A stretch of 64,000 nucleotides of DNA from Mumia sp. Pv4-285 (GCF_041320275.1 NZ_CP162023.1:2852001-2916000); one strand, 5' to 3'. Numbered from the stretch's first letter, positions 45,560 through 56,927 are shown. Translations and numbers: made by a program. Notes: generated from the sequence alone by a model not told the origin.

Positions 45560-45760
45560 GACGTTCCTCTTTCTTGCAAGGGCGCACGGGTGCACCCGAT
45601 CCTGGTTGACGTGCCGGCGGCGCCGACACCCTGGCGCCCTTGCGCGGACCGCCTCGCCGTGAGGAGAGGACCAGGGCCGCGCATCCCAGCGGTGCTGGGC
45701 GATGAGCGCGCGAAGTCACCCGTCCCGTCGTGAGACAGTCGAGGTGCTGCTCCGAGTCTA
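45560..45760 (-). promoter_or_regulatory. rpsB promoter and structured leader
   Basis: A likely -10 TAGACT reads leftward from 45760 to 45755, giving a leader of about 190 bases. Near the gene the leader folds into a closed multi-branch shape: GCGCCCTTGC-type arms at 45576-45585 and 45634-45643 enclose the perfect palindrome CGGGTGCACCCG (45587-45598) and a GC-rich hairpin. This resembles leaders used for S2 autoregulation, but it matches no motif I can name. Confidence 0.45.
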
Positions 45761-45813
45761 GGCCACCGGCCCCAGCGGGCGAAATCGCACCCCCGACGCG
45801 GCCCCGCCGCGGA

Positions 45814-46332
45814 TCAGCGCCGGTAGGCGAAGACCTGGCTGACCCACACGGTGCCGTTGCTGTCCGCGCGGACACCGACCCCGATCCGTCGGTAGCGGCG
45901 CTCGAGGATGTTCGCCCGGTGCCCGGGCGAGTTCATCCATGCCCGCACCACCCACCGCGGCCACTGGTAGCCGTAGGCGATGTTCTCTCCGACCTTCCAG
46001 CCGCCGCACCGCCGCAGCACCGGCCGCAGGTTCTGGTGGGTGAGACGCCCCGAGCGCGCGATCCGGTCGGCCGAGCGCTGGGCGTAGAGGTCGAGGCACG
46101 CGTTGCGGCGCAGCGCCTTCATGTCGTGGGCACGGCGCGCTCGGTTGGTGTGCCGGACGACGCGGCGCTCGTAGCGCCTGGGACCCGGCGGCACCGACGT
46201 GGCCGTGCGGGCCACCTCCGCGCCAGAGCCTGACACCGCCGAAGCGCGAGCAGGTGTTGCCGCGGTGCTCGAGGCTGCTGGCGCCACCAGCGTCGCCGCG
46301 GCGATGAGCAGGGCAGGTCCGATCACTCGCAT
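45814..46332 (-). CDS. Secreted CAP/SCP-domain protein
   Basis: A 172-residue secreted protein. Signal peptide to about residue 25, then a CAP domain with HTNRARRAHDMKAL (about 68), RLTHQNL, WKVGENIAYG and AWMNSPGHRANIL; these hold the conserved His/Glu cavity residues of bacterial CAP proteins. Such proteins are often cell-wall associated and of unknown biochemical role. ATG 46332 chosen at the signal-peptide start. Divergent from the M23 gene. Confidence 0.88.
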   Translation of the reverse strand: MRVIGPALLIAAATLVAPAASSTAATPARASAVSGSGAEVARTATSVPPGPRRYERRVVRHTNRARRAHDMKALRRNACLDLYAQRSADRIARSGRLTHQNLRPVLRRCGGWKVGENIAYGYQWPRWVVRAWMNSPGHRANILERRYRRIGVGVRADSNGTVWVSQVFAYRR

Positions 46333-46358
46333 AGGGTTCTCCCACTCCCCCGGAGCGC

Positions 46359-46402
46359 CGTCGTGAGTTGTCCCCAGGCGCCGCTCGTCGTGTTTGTCCC
46401 CA
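46359..46402. repeat. Tandem repeat between CAP and M23 genes
   Basis: CGTCGTG-AG-TTGTCCCCA (46359-46376) recurs as CGTCGTG-T-TTGTCCCCA (46386-46402), about 26 bp apart, and GGGACACG follows at 46417-46424 in inverted sense to the GTCCC core. The 122-bp divergent promoter of two cell-wall genes could use it as a shared regulator site. Confidence 0.4.
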
Positions 46403-46454
46403 AAAGCCGACTTTCGGGACACGCTAGTCGCGTCCGGCGCGATTGCATCCTCAG

Positions 46455-47354
46455 ATGAGTTCAACGCTGATCGCCGCGCTGCTGCTCGCGGCGCTTCCCC
46501 ACGGTCCCGGCACCGACGATCTGAGATGGTGGTGGCCCCTCGATCCGCGCCCGACGGTCTCGCGGGCGTTCGAGGCGCCGCCCACCCCGTACGCCTCCGG
46601 TCACCGCGGCATCGACCTCGACGCGAGCGCCGGCGCCTTCGTCAGGGCGGTGGACGACGGGGTCGTCACCTTCGCCGGCAGTGTCGCCGGCGTCGAGGTC
46701 GTGAGCGTGGACCACGGCTCGGTGCGCTCGACGTATCAGCCCGTCGCGGCGACCGTGGAGGTCGGGACGCACGTCGTCGCAGGCGACGTCCTCGGTCGGC
46801 TCCTCCTCGCAGGCGGGCACTGCCTGCCGCGCGCGTGCCTGCACCTCGGACGACGTCATGGCGCCACGTACGCCGACCCCGTCGAGCTGCTCGACCGTGC
46901 CGCGACCGTGCGCCTCGTGACCCCGTACGGGCCGCCGCCGGTCCCTCCGGTCGCCGTGCCGCCGACGGGGCCCGGCGGCTTCCTGCTCCCCGTCGACGGA
47001 CCGATCAGCTCTTCGTTCGGGATGCGCGTCCACCCGGTCACCGGCGAGCTCAAGCTCCACGACGGCACAGACATCGCGGCGGCGTGCGGGTCACCGGTGA
47101 CGGTCGCGGCCGCCGGTCGGGTGAGCGCCGTGACGTACGACCCCGCGTACGGCAACCGTGTCGTGGTTGATCACGGTGGCGGGATCGTCACGAGCTACAA
47201 CCACCTCGCGACCCCGTCCATCGCCAGGGGTGCGGTCGTCGCCGCGGGTGGTGTCGTTGGGGAGGTCGGGTCCACGGGGCTGTCGACGGGATGCCACCTG
47301 CACTGGATGGCACTCCAGGACGGCCGTCCGTTCGACCCGCTGACCATGCTCTGA
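46455..47354 (+). CDS. Secreted protein with two M23 (LytM) domains
   Basis: A 299-residue secreted peptidoglycan hydrolase-like protein. Signal peptide about 1-20. Domain 1 (about 25-150): HRGIDLD (His50, Asp54), but the usual His-x-His is CLH (Cys128, His130), so one zinc or catalytic ligand is lost, as in the short M23 proteins beside rpsB in other actinobacteria (for example Rv2891). A Pro-rich linker (158-172) leads to domain 2 (about 176-299): HDGTD (His202, Asp206) and HLH (281-283), complete and probably active. ATG 46455; a TTG four codons earlier is possible. An unusual fusion of degenerate and active copies. Confidence 0.85.
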   Translation: MSSTLIAALLLAALPHGPGTDDLRWWWPLDPRPTVSRAFEAPPTPYASGHRGIDLDASAGAFVRAVDDGVVTFAGSVAGVEVVSVDHGSVRSTYQPVAATVEVGTHVVAGDVLGRLLLAGGHCLPRACLHLGRRHGATYADPVELLDRAATVRLVTPYGPPPVPPVAVPPTGPGGFLLPVDGPISSSFGMRVHPVTGELKLHDGTDIAAACGSPVTVAAAGRVSAVTYDPAYGNRVVVDHGGGIVTSYNHLATPSIARGAVVAAGGVVGEVGSTGLSTGCHLHWMALQDGRPFDPLTML

Positions 47355-47359
47355 GACGG

Positions 47360-47393
47360 CGAGACCCGCCGAGGGCTTCCTCGGCGGGTCTCG
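47360..47393. terminator. Bidirectional terminator between M23 and idh
   Basis: Perfect 15-bp stem CGAGACCCGCCGAGG / CCTCGGCGGGTCTCG with a GCTT tetraloop, five bases after the M23 stop and 17 bases from the isocitrate dehydrogenase stop on the other strand. Confidence 0.85.
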
Positions 47394-47410
47394 ATCCGGA
47401 CGGTCCGACG

Positions 47411-49696
<2,286 letters not shown>

Positions 49697-49831
49697 TCAT
49701 GTCCGTCAGCCGTGCGACCGCACGGGAGGGGACGCGCCACACCGTGGCGGTCCGCGCTGAGGTCAGGCGCTCCGTACACAGAGCCTACTTCGTCGCGCCC
49801 CCGGCGCCGGACGCGGGACGAACGGGTGGGC

Positions 49832-50836
49832 CTAGGCGCGCGGATGAGCCTGCGCGTAGGCGCTGCGCAGACGCTCCGAGCTGACGTGGGTGTAGAGCTG
49901 CGTGGTCGCCAGGGAGGCGTGCCCGAGAAGCTCCTGGACGCTGCGCAGGTCGGCGCCGCCCTCGAGCAGATGGGTCGCCGCCGTGTGCCGGAGACCGTGG
50001 GGTCCGAGGTCGGGTGCTCCGTCGACGTCGGCGAGCCGCGTGTGCACCATCCGGCGTACGGTCCGCGGGTCGACGCGTCCGCCACGCCGACCGAGGAACA
50101 GTGCGGGCCCACTCGCTGCGGCAGCCAGCTCCGAGCGGCGCGCCACCCACCTGTCGACCGCGTCGGCGGCAGGGCGTCCGAAGGGGACGCTGCGCTCCTT
50201 GTCACCCTTGCCGATCACCCGGACGACGTTGCGGTTGCGGTCGATGTCGTCGACGTCGAGACCGCACAGCTCACCGACGCGTATGCCGGTCGCGTACAGG
50301 AGCTCGAGGATCGCCACATCGCGCACGGCGACTGCAGAGATCTCGGCCTCGGAGGGTGAGCCGCCCGCAGGGACCGCGGCACCTCGCCCGTCGGCGGGCG
50401 CACCCGCCGGCGCTGGTGCGGTCGAGGTCGCGGCGCGCGCCGCCGCGTCCAGAAGGTCGCGCACCTCGTCCTGCCGCAGCACGCCGGGAAGCTCTCGGTG
50501 TCGACGTGGGTTGGCGAGCATCGCGCCGGGGTCCTGGTCGGCGCGGCCCGTCCGGACCAGCCAGGCCGTGAAGCGGCGTACGGCGGCGGCGCGGCGGGCG
50601 AGCGTGCTGCGGGCCCTCCCCCGCACCTGCTGGCCTGCGAGGAAGCTGCGCAGAACCCTCAGCTCGAGCTCGGCGGGGTCGCGCACGCCGAGCGCCTCGG
50701 CATGGTCGGCGAGGAGCGCGAGGTCCCCGGAGTAGGCGCGGACGGTGTGCTCGCTCAGACCACGCTCGGACCGCAGGTGTCGCGCGTAGGCCTCGAGCGC
50801 GTCGGACCACGCAGGGCTGCGCTCGGAGGACGTCAT
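49832..50836 (-). CDS. xerC: Tyrosine recombinase XerC
   Basis: Resolves chromosome dimers at dif with XerD. 334 residues; Xer proteins are usually about 300. N-terminal SAM-like domain (about 5-95). Catalytic residues: Arg186 in [23 protein letters not shown] (His and Arg), LGHAS and Tyr in TTQLYTH near 320. An extra Ala/Pro/Gly-rich loop at about 135-168 interrupts the region before the first catalytic Arg and explains the added length. ATG 50836. Neighbour of dprA, as in many actinobacteria. Confidence 0.92.
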   Translation of the reverse strand: MTSSERSPAWSDALEAYARHLRSERGLSEHTVRAYSGDLALLADHAEALGVRDPAELELRVLRSFLAGQQVRGRARSTLARRAAAVRRFTAWLVRTGRADQDPGAMLANPRRHRELPGVLRQDEVRDLLDAAARAATSTAPAPAGAPADGRGAAVPAGGSPSEAEISAVAVRDVAILELLYATGIRVGELCGLDVDDIDRNRNVVRVIGKGDKERSVPFGRPAADAVDRWVARRSELAAAASGPALFLGRRGGRVDPRTVRRMVHTRLADVDGAPDLGPHGLRHTAATHLLEGGADLRSVQELLGHASLATTQLYTHVSSERLRSAYAQAHPRA

Positions 50837-50868
50837 GGTGCTGAGTCTGACGAGCGATCCTCCTGGCA

Positions 50869-52137
50869 TCAACGGGGCACGCCGTCGGCATCGGCACCAC
50901 CGCTGTCCACCGGCCGAGCGGAGAGGTCGGCGCGCCGCAGGAGGTGCCAGCCGTGGACGGAGGCGCGCACGTAGCCCTGCGCCTCGAGGTCGGCGAGCGC
51001 GGCCTCCACCTCGTCGGAGCGCAATCCCGAGTGCCAGACGATCTCGGGCGTCGTCCGTGGCCCTGCCGCCGGGAGAACCTCGATGACCGCACGTGAGGCC
51101 GGCGGGAGCGCGTCCCAGGCGGTCGCCGGCGCGGGCGGAGGAGTCGCGTCACGCTGCCCGAGGTCGTCGAGGTCCTCGAGGACCTCGGCGCCGTTCGTGA
51201 CGAGAACGGCACGGCCCTGCCGGATCGCCTGGTGCACCCCCACGGCCGACTGGTTCGTCACCGCCCCGGGAACAGCCATCGTGAGCCGCCCGAGCTCGTG
51301 GGCCCAACCGAGGGTGTTGAGCGCCCCGCTGCGGCGGGCTGCCTCGACGACCACGGTGCCCTGCGAGAGAGCCGCGATCACCCGGTTGCGGGTCAGGAAG
51401 CGGTTGCGCGTCGGGGTCGCGCCTGGCGGGTGCTCGCTGATGACGAGGCCGGCCTCCGCGATGCTGTGCAGGAGGCCGGAGTGCGCCCGCGGATAGTCGA
51501 TGTCGACGCCGCACGCCAGCACCGCGACCGTCGGTCCTGCGAGCGCCAGTGCGCCACGGTGGGCTGCGGCGTCGATGCCGAACGCGGCACCGCTCACGAC
51601 CGTCGTGCCCGCATCGACGAGATCGGCAGCCAGGTCACCCGCGACGTCGCACCCGTAGGGCGTGGCGTCACGCGCCCCGACGACCGCCACCGACCGGGCG
51701 ACCCGGTCGGCAAGCGGACCGGCGCCCCGCACCCAGAGCCCGAGCGGCCGCCCCGCGACGCCGGCCACCGTGCCGACCAGGTCGAGGTCGTCGAGTTGGG
51801 CCGGCCACGCGGCGTCCCCAGGGCACACCCAGCGCGCCCCGCACGCGTGGGCAGCAGCGACCGCCGCGCGGAGGCGAGCGTCGATGCCGGCGCCGCGCGC
51901 ACGCCACGCCTCGGGCACCGCGGAGTCGCCCGCCAGGACCGCTCGCACCAGATCGGTCGGCGAGCACTCGACGAGCGCTGCGGCCAGGCGCGGATCACCG
52001 GGCTCCGCGACGAGGCTGAGCGTGACGCGAGCGCGACGATCCTCACGACGCGCTCGCGACACCGATCTCGTCACGGAGGTCGGCACTGGCATCTCGTCAC
52101 GGGTGACGCCGTCCTCCGGGGCCCCGTCGCCGGTCAT
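50869..52137 (-). CDS. dprA: DNA-processing protein DprA
   Basis: Loads RecA on incoming single-stranded DNA during transformation. 422 residues. Rossmann-like core with [14 protein letters not shown] near residue 150, [25 protein letters not shown] and [20 protein letters not shown]; the C-terminus (about 345-405) is a DprA-type winged helix. An N-terminal 75-residue part is specific to this group. ATG overlaps the comM stop (ATGA). Confidence 0.94.
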   Translation of the reverse strand: MTGDGAPEDGVTRDEMPVPTSVTRSVSRARREDRRARVTLSLVAEPGDPRLAAALVECSPTDLVRAVLAGDSAVPEAWRARGAGIDARLRAAVAAAHACGARWVCPGDAAWPAQLDDLDLVGTVAGVAGRPLGLWVRGAGPLADRVARSVAVVGARDATPYGCDVAGDLAADLVDAGTTVVSGAAFGIDAAAHRGALALAGPTVAVLACGVDIDYPRAHSGLLHSIAEAGLVISEHPPGATPTRNRFLTRNRVIAALSQGTVVVEAARRSGALNTLGWAHELGRLTMAVPGAVTNQSAVGVHQAIRQGRAVLVTNGAEVLEDLDDLGQRDATPPPAPATAWDALPPASRAVIEVLPAAGPRTTPEIVWHSGLRSDEVEAALADLEAQGYVRASVHGWHLLRRADLSARPVDSGGADADGVPR

Positions 52138-53708
52138 GTGGTGATCCCTGCGAGCTGGCCGCCGTCGAACGGGAGGTCGCGACGCAGGACCGTCGCCAGG
52201 TCTAGCGCGTCGATGTCGGGCTCGGACTGGCCTCGGAGGTCGGCGATCGTCCACGCGACCCGGAGGAGGCGGTCAGCCGTACGGGCATTGGCCTTGCCCG
52301 ACCGGACGAGGCGGTCGACCGTGAGGACCAGCCGGGCGGGAGTCGGCAGTCCCCGGCGGAGGAACGCCCCGGGGACCTCGCCGTTCGTGCGCCAGGGTGT
52401 GCCGCTGAGGCGATGTCGTTGACGGTCGCGGGCCTCCGCCACACGTGCGGCGACGACGGCGGTCGGTGTGGGGAGCTTCGCCGCCTCTCCGGTGTGGTGG
52501 GCCGAGACTGGACCAACGGTGCGCTGAAGGTCCACCCGGTCGAGGATCGGCGCCGACAGCCGCTCGCGGTAGCGCCGCTTGGCCACCGCTGTGCACGCGC
52601 ACCGGCCCTCCGGACCTGAGCGGCTGCCGCACGGGCACGGGTTGGCGGCGAGCACGAGCAGGAACCGCGCCGGGAACTCAGCCGTCTGCGCCGCGCGGGC
52701 GACCGTGACGCAGCCGCTCTCCAACGGCTGGCGCAGCGCCTCGATCACGTCCCGGCGGAACTCCGGGGCCTCGTCGAGGAAGAGCACGCCGTGGTGCGCC
52801 AACGACATCGCGCCCGGGCGGACCGTGCGCGTCCCTCCACCGACCAGGGCGGCCGCGGAGGCGGTGTGGTGCGGGTCGACGAACGGCGGTCGCTGGAGCT
52901 GAGGCGCGTCCGGGGAGAGCGCACCGGCCACCGAGTAGACGGCGCTCGTCTCCATGGACTGCTGGTGGTCGAGGTCGGGCAGCAGTGCCGGGAGCCTCTG
53001 CGCGAGCATCGTCTTGCCCACGCCCGGCGGCCCCGTGAGCAGGAGGTGGTGGGCCCCGGCCGCCGCGACGACCACCGCGGCACGAGCCTCGTCCTGTCCA
53101 GCGACGTCGCTCAGGTCCAGGCCGTCGAGCCGTCCTGGGCGCGGATCGACTCCCGGCACGAGCGGCTCGACGGGCGGCTCGTCCGGCGGGTCCTCACCGC
53201 GGAGCAGCGCCGCGGCCTGACGCAGCGAACGCACGCCGATGATCCGTGCGCCGTCGACGATGGAGGCCTCGGCAGCGTTCGGCTCCGGCACGATCACGAC
53301 CTCGCAGCCTGCGGCGACTGCGGCGACCGTCGCGGGCAGCACGCCTGCCACCGCCCGCAGCCGACCGTCGAGCCCGAGCTCGCCCAGCGCGGCTGCCCCG
53401 GCGATCCGTTCCTGCGGCACGTGGCCCTCGCTCGCGAGGACGGCCAGCGCGATGCCGAGGTCGAAGTGAGCGCCGGCCTTGGGCAGCCAGGCCGGCGAGA
53501 GGTTGATCGTGACCTTGCGGTCGGGCCACGGGAACCTGCTGTTGACGATCGCCGCCCGGCACCGGTCGCGCGCCTCCGCCAACGAGGCATCGGGCAGACC
53601 GACCAGGGTCGTCCTGGGGAGCCCGGCGCTCACGTCGACCTCGATGTCGACGAGGCGCCCGCGCATGCCCTCCAGAGACACCGACATGGTGCGTCCCAAC
53701 CCCATCAC
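52134..53708 (-). CDS. ComM/YifB-type Mg-chelatase-like AAA+ ATPase
   Basis: A 524-residue AAA+ protein; the Vibrio homologue ComM promotes branch migration in transformation. N-terminal ChlI-like fold (PRTTLVGLPDASLAEARDR; KVTINLSPAWLPK), Walker A GPPGVGKTML near residue 229, Walker B GVLFLDEAPEF near 308, and a zinc-finger-like CPCGSRSGPEGRCAC near 361-375. The GTG 53708 overlaps the yraN stop; ATG immediately after is an alternative. Confidence 0.93.
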   Translation of the reverse strand: MMGLGRTMSVSLEGMRGRLVDIEVDVSAGLPRTTLVGLPDASLAEARDRCRAAIVNSRFPWPDRKVTINLSPAWLPKAGAHFDLGIALAVLASEGHVPQERIAGAAALGELGLDGRLRAVAGVLPATVAAVAAGCEVVIVPEPNAAEASIVDGARIIGVRSLRQAAALLRGEDPPDEPPVEPLVPGVDPRPGRLDGLDLSDVAGQDEARAAVVVAAAGAHHLLLTGPPGVGKTMLAQRLPALLPDLDHQQSMETSAVYSVAGALSPDAPQLQRPPFVDPHHTASAAALVGGGTRTVRPGAMSLAHHGVLFLDEAPEFRRDVIEALRQPLESGCVTVARAAQTAEFPARFLLVLAANPCPCGSRSGPEGRCACTAVAKRRYRERLSAPILDRVDLQRTVGPVSAHHTGEAAKLPTPTAVVAARVAEARDRQRHRLSGTPWRTNGEVPGAFLRRGLPTPARLVLTVDRLVRSGKANARTADRLLRVAWTIADLRGQSEPDIDALDLATVLRRDLPFDGGQLAGITT

Positions 53709-54073
53709 GACACCCCCGGGACGTGAGTCACGCTCGCAGCACCTCGCCGAGGGAGCAGGACGGCGACGACGTCGATGCGCACGCCGGCGGCGCGGCGGTC
53801 CTGCTGGGCGAGGTAGGCACCGGCGAGCCTCCGCAGCCGCGCGGCCTTCTGGGCCGTGATCGCCTCGAGCGGCGTGCCGTGCGTGGTCGTCCGCCGCGTC
53901 TTGACCTCGCAGAACACCAGCGTCTCGCCGTCCTGCGCGACGATGTCGATCTCACCCCACCGGCACCGCCAGTTGCGCGCGAGCACCTGCATGCCCCTGG
54001 AGCGCAGATAGTCCGCAGCCACGTTCTCGCCGTGCGCGCCGACTGCCTGGCGCTGGTCGTACGTCGATCCCAT
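53705..54073 (-). CDS. YraN family protein (UPF0102)
   Basis: A 122-residue nuclease-fold protein of unknown role. RWGEIDIVAQDGETLVFCEVKTRR (about 38-61) carries the Asp/Glu-x-Lys restriction-endonuclease-like pattern. ATG 54073 is preceded by GGAGG at good spacing, better than the GTG at 54094. First of the yraN-comM-dprA-xerC series, a DNA-uptake/repair-type operon. Confidence 0.9.
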   Translation of the reverse strand: MGSTYDQRQAVGAHGENVAADYLRSRGMQVLARNWRCRWGEIDIVAQDGETLVFCEVKTRRTTTHGTPLEAITAQKAARLRRLAGAYLAQQDRRAAGVRIDVVAVLLPRRGAASVTHVPGVS

Positions 54074-54181
54074 CGCAACCACCTCCGCACCCACGGTGGC
54101 GCGTCACGACGCGTCAGATCCGTCGACAGCGGCGGGCTGGGGACGGTCGAGCGTCCGACGGGGCTGTGGAGAAGTCCGGTG

Positions 54182-54490
54182 TCACACCTTGGGAGGCTCG
54201 AAGTCGCTGGTGGCGAGCTCCTCGACGTTGACGTCCTTGAACGTGAGGACCTTGACGTTCTTCGCGAACCGAGCCGGCCGGTAGATGTCCCACACCCAGG
54301 CGTCGGTCATGGTCACCTCGAAATACGCGTCACCGGTCTCCGAGCGCACCTTCACGTCGACGGCGTTGCACAGGTAGAAGCGCCTGTCGGTCTCGACGAC
54401 GTAGGTGAAGATGCCGACGACGTCGCGGTACTCGCGGTACAGCGCGAGCTCCATCTCCGCCTCGTACCGTTCGAGATCCTCTGCGCTCAT
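54182..54490 (-). CDS. DUF2469 family protein
   Basis: A 102-residue acidic protein, strongly conserved in actinobacteria between rnhB and yraN (Rv2901c position). Begins MSAEDLERYEAEMELALYRE and continues YRDVVGIFTYVVETDRRFYLCN. No function known. Ribosome site GAGGGAG precedes ATG 54490. Confidence 0.9.
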   Translation of the reverse strand: MSAEDLERYEAEMELALYREYRDVVGIFTYVVETDRRFYLCNAVDVKVRSETGDAYFEVTMTDAWVWDIYRPARFAKNVKVLTFKDVNVEELATSDFEPPKV

Positions 54491-54549
54491 CGCTCTCCCT
54501 CGGTTGCTCCCGCACTGCGAAACTACCGCGTCTGGCGCGCGGCGCCGAC

Positions 54550-55326
54550 TCAGCTGTCGAGCAGCCCGGACGGTTCGCCGGGAAGGCGCGCCTCCGGCGG
54601 CGGCTCCGGCCACATCTCGGCATCGTCGAGAAGACCGTCCAGCTCCGGGTCGTCTGCGACGACCCCGTTCAGGCCCGGCAGCCGCCAGGACACCCGATGG
54701 TGAGGCGTGGGTCCGTGGGTCACCAGCGCCGCGACGTGCTCCGGCGCGGCGTAGCCCTTGTTGTCGGCCCAGCCGTACTCGGGATGGTCTGCGGCGAGCC
54801 CGACCATGATCTCGTCCCGGGCGGTCTTGGCGAGGATGCTGGCCGCGGCGACGGCGGCGCAACGCATGTCGGCCTTGATCATCGTGACGACCGGCGGCAC
54901 CCGGTCGACCACCACGGGCGGCCCGAACATGGCGGGCTGCTCAGGGGTGGTGAGGTAGTCGTGGTTGCCGTCGAGCAGCACGGAGTCGGGCACGACCGAC
55001 AGCTGAGCCAGGGCTCGGTGACCGGCGAGGCGCAGCGCGGCGATGATGCCGAAGTCGTCGATCTCACCGGGACTGGCGTGCCCCACCCCGTACGACGGCG
55101 CCCACCGTTGGATCTTCGGGACCAGCCGGCGCCTGGCGTCCGCCGTCAGCAGCTTGCTGTCGCGTACGCCCTGCGGGGCCGTCCTGGTCGCCTCGGTGAT
55201 CAGCACCATCGCCACGGTGACCGGCCCGCACAGGGCGCCGCGGCCGACCTCGTCGCTGCAGGCGAGCGACGCCAGGCCGCCTCGGAGCATCTGACGCTCG
55301 ATCCGCAACGTCGGAGGGGTCAGCAT
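54550..55326 (-). CDS. rnhB: Ribonuclease HII
   Basis: Cuts RNA in RNA-DNA hybrids and single ribonucleotides. 258 residues. The catalytic motif DEVGRGALCGP sits near residue 26-36, with DSKLLT and later Glu/Asp in the conserved fold (MIKADMRCAAVAAASILAKTARD). A C-terminal acidic/Pro tail follows. ATG 55326; a longer reading from 55365 is weaker. Confidence 0.95.
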   Translation of the reverse strand: MLTPPTLRIERQMLRGGLASLACSDEVGRGALCGPVTVAMVLITEATRTAPQGVRDSKLLTADARRRLVPKIQRWAPSYGVGHASPGEIDDFGIIAALRLAGHRALAQLSVVPDSVLLDGNHDYLTTPEQPAMFGPPVVVDRVPPVVTMIKADMRCAAVAAASILAKTARDEIMVGLAADHPEYGWADNKGYAAPEHVAALVTHGPTPHHRVSWRLPGLNGVVADDPELDGLLDDAEMWPEPPPEARLPGEPSGLLDS

Positions 55327-55377
55327 GCTCGCTCCCCGCTTTGCACCTGGCCGGTTCGTGGACAACCTGGGACCGCC

Positions 55378-56088
55378 TCAGTCGGAGTCCGGCACCGCGG
55401 CGAACGGAGCGTTGTCCGACCCGCCCGAACCCATGCGGTCGAACGGCCAGACGGTGACCCAGGACTTGCCGAGCACGGCGTCGACGTTCACGAAGCCGCC
55501 GCCCGGCGAGCCCAGGTGCGCACGCGAGTCGGCCGAGTTGTCGCGGTTGTCGCCCATCAGCCACAGACGTCCGTCGGGAACCTTGACGTCGAAGCGCTGG
55601 CTGCTCGCGTCGGCGTTCTTGTCCTTGAGGTACGGCTCGTCGACCGACGTTCCGTTGATCTCGAGCCGGCCCTGGGCGTCGCAGCACACCACGCGGTCGC
55701 CTCCGACGCCGATGACGCGCTTCACGAGGTGACCGCCCGCCGGATACAGGCCGAAGACCGACAGCACCTGCTGCACCGGTCCGAGCTCCTGCTCGCCGCC
55801 CGCACCCAGCCAGTCACCCGGGTCGTCGAAGACGACCACGTCGCCGCGCTCAGGCTCGCCCGTCCAGTAGGAGACCTTCTGGACGAGGATGCGGTCGTCG
55901 ATCTGAAGGGTGTCCTCCATCGAGCCCGACGGGATCCAGAACGCCTGCACGAGGAAGGTCTTGACGACCAGCGCGAGCACGAGCGCGATCGCGACCAGCA
56001 GGATCGTCTCCTGCCACAGCGGGAGCGCCTTGCGCTTCTTGCTCGAAGGGCGGCTTGCGGCGCTCGCGGCCGGCTCGTGGGACGTCAC
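55378..56088 (-). CDS. lepB: Signal peptidase I (second copy)
   Basis: Removes Sec and Tat signal peptides. 236 residues with one N-terminal membrane helix (about 25-45). Catalytic Ser in IPSGSMEDTL near residue 56 and Lys in LVKRVIGVGGD near 121; box E GDNRDNSADSRAHLG near 197. Companion of the signal peptidase gene 56 bp upstream; the two share layout but differ in length and linker. Confidence 0.94.
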   Translation of the reverse strand: MTSHEPAASAASRPSSKKRKALPLWQETILLVAIALVLALVVKTFLVQAFWIPSGSMEDTLQIDDRILVQKVSYWTGEPERGDVVVFDDPGDWLGAGGEQELGPVQQVLSVFGLYPAGGHLVKRVIGVGGDRVVCCDAQGRLEINGTSVDEPYLKDKNADASSQRFDVKVPDGRLWLMGDNRDNSADSRAHLGSPGGGFVNVDAVLGKSWVTVWPFDRMGSGGSDNAPFAAVPDSD

Positions 56089-56144
56089 GCAGACAGCCTA
56101 GCCCCGAGCCCCACAGGTTCTGCGCGCGGCAGAGCGGCCGGGAT

Positions 56145-56927
56145 TCAGTCGAGCGTGGAGAACGACTGGGGGTCGTGCAGGACGGCTCGGTCCTTCCACG
56201 GCCACACCACGAAGGCGACCTTGCCGACGACGTTCCCGGTGGGGACGAAGCCGCCGCCGGCGCCTTCGATGTGGGCTCGGGAGTCGGCCGAGTTGCCCCG
56301 GTTGTCGCCCATCACCCACAGGTAGCCTTCGGGCACCTCGACCGAGAAGGGAGACCGCGCCGTCGCGGACGCGTCCTTGACGTACGGCTCCTCGATCGCC
56401 ACGCCGTTGACCTCGATCCGCCCCAACGTGTCGCAGCACTTGACGGTGTCACCACCGACGCCGATGACGCGCTTGACGAGGTGTCCACCCGAGGGGAACA
56501 GGCCGGCGGTGGAGAGCAGCTTCTGGGCGGCGTTGGTGGAGTCCTGGACCTCGCCCGCGCGGAGCCAGCCGCCCGGGTCCTCGAAGACGACGACCTCGCC
56601 GCGGTGCGGGTCGCGACCCCAGTACGACACCTTCTGGACGACGATCCGGTCCTTGGCGCCCTGGGCGTGGCCGGTGAGGGTCGGCTCCATCGACTCCGAC
56701 GGGACGTAGAACGTCTGGAGGAAGAGCGACTTCACCACGAGCGAGAGCACGAGCGCCACCATCAGGAGGGCGCCCACCTCCATCCAGAGCGGGAACGCAC
56801 GCTTCGTCGTACGCGCCGCCGCAGGCAGACGAGGACGCACCGGGCCCCCCGTCGTACGGGGTGCCCGGTGCGTCCCTGGAGCATCGTCGGCGCGGCCGTC
56901 GTCCGGCCGGCCGTCACGCATCGTCAC
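56145..56927 (-). CDS. lepB: Signal peptidase I (first copy)
   Basis: A 260-residue signal peptidase with a basic, disordered 45-residue N-terminus before the membrane helix. Catalytic Ser in VPSESMEPTL near residue 79, Lys in LVKRVIGVGGD near 150, box E GDNRGNSADSRAHIE. GTG 56927 has a GGGGGAG ribosome site that is enclosed in a hairpin, and starts 19 bases after the rplS stop. Two adjacent copies may divide substrates or adjust capacity. Confidence 0.94.
   Translation of the reverse strand: MTMRDGRPDDGRADDAPGTHRAPRTTGGPVRPRLPAAARTTKRAFPLWMEVGALLMVALVLSLVVKSLFLQTFYVPSESMEPTLTGHAQGAKDRIVVQKVSYWGRDPHRGEVVVFEDPGGWLRAGEVQDSTNAAQKLLSTAGLFPSGGHLVKRVIGVGGDTVKCCDTLGRIEVNGVAIEEPYVKDASATARSPFSVEVPEGYLWVMGDNRGNSADSRAHIEGAGGGFVPTGNVVGKVAFVVWPWKDRAVLHDPQSFSTLD

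Noticed and set aside
42227-45733. Plus-strand open frame of 1168 codons across frr, pyrH, tsf and rpsB
   Set aside because: It spans four well-identified genes and their gaps on the opposite strand; such frames arise from high third-position GC.
46333-46454. Possible c-di-AMP (ydaO-type) riboswitch before the CAP gene
   Set aside because: Such riboswitches are common at actinobacterial cell-wall genes, but the region is short and lacks the conserved core sequences; only a tandem repeat is present.
49832-50836. Integrase of a mobile element
   Set aside because: The tyrosine recombinase sits in the conserved dprA-comM-yraN neighbourhood and matches XerC; there are no att-like repeats or cargo genes.
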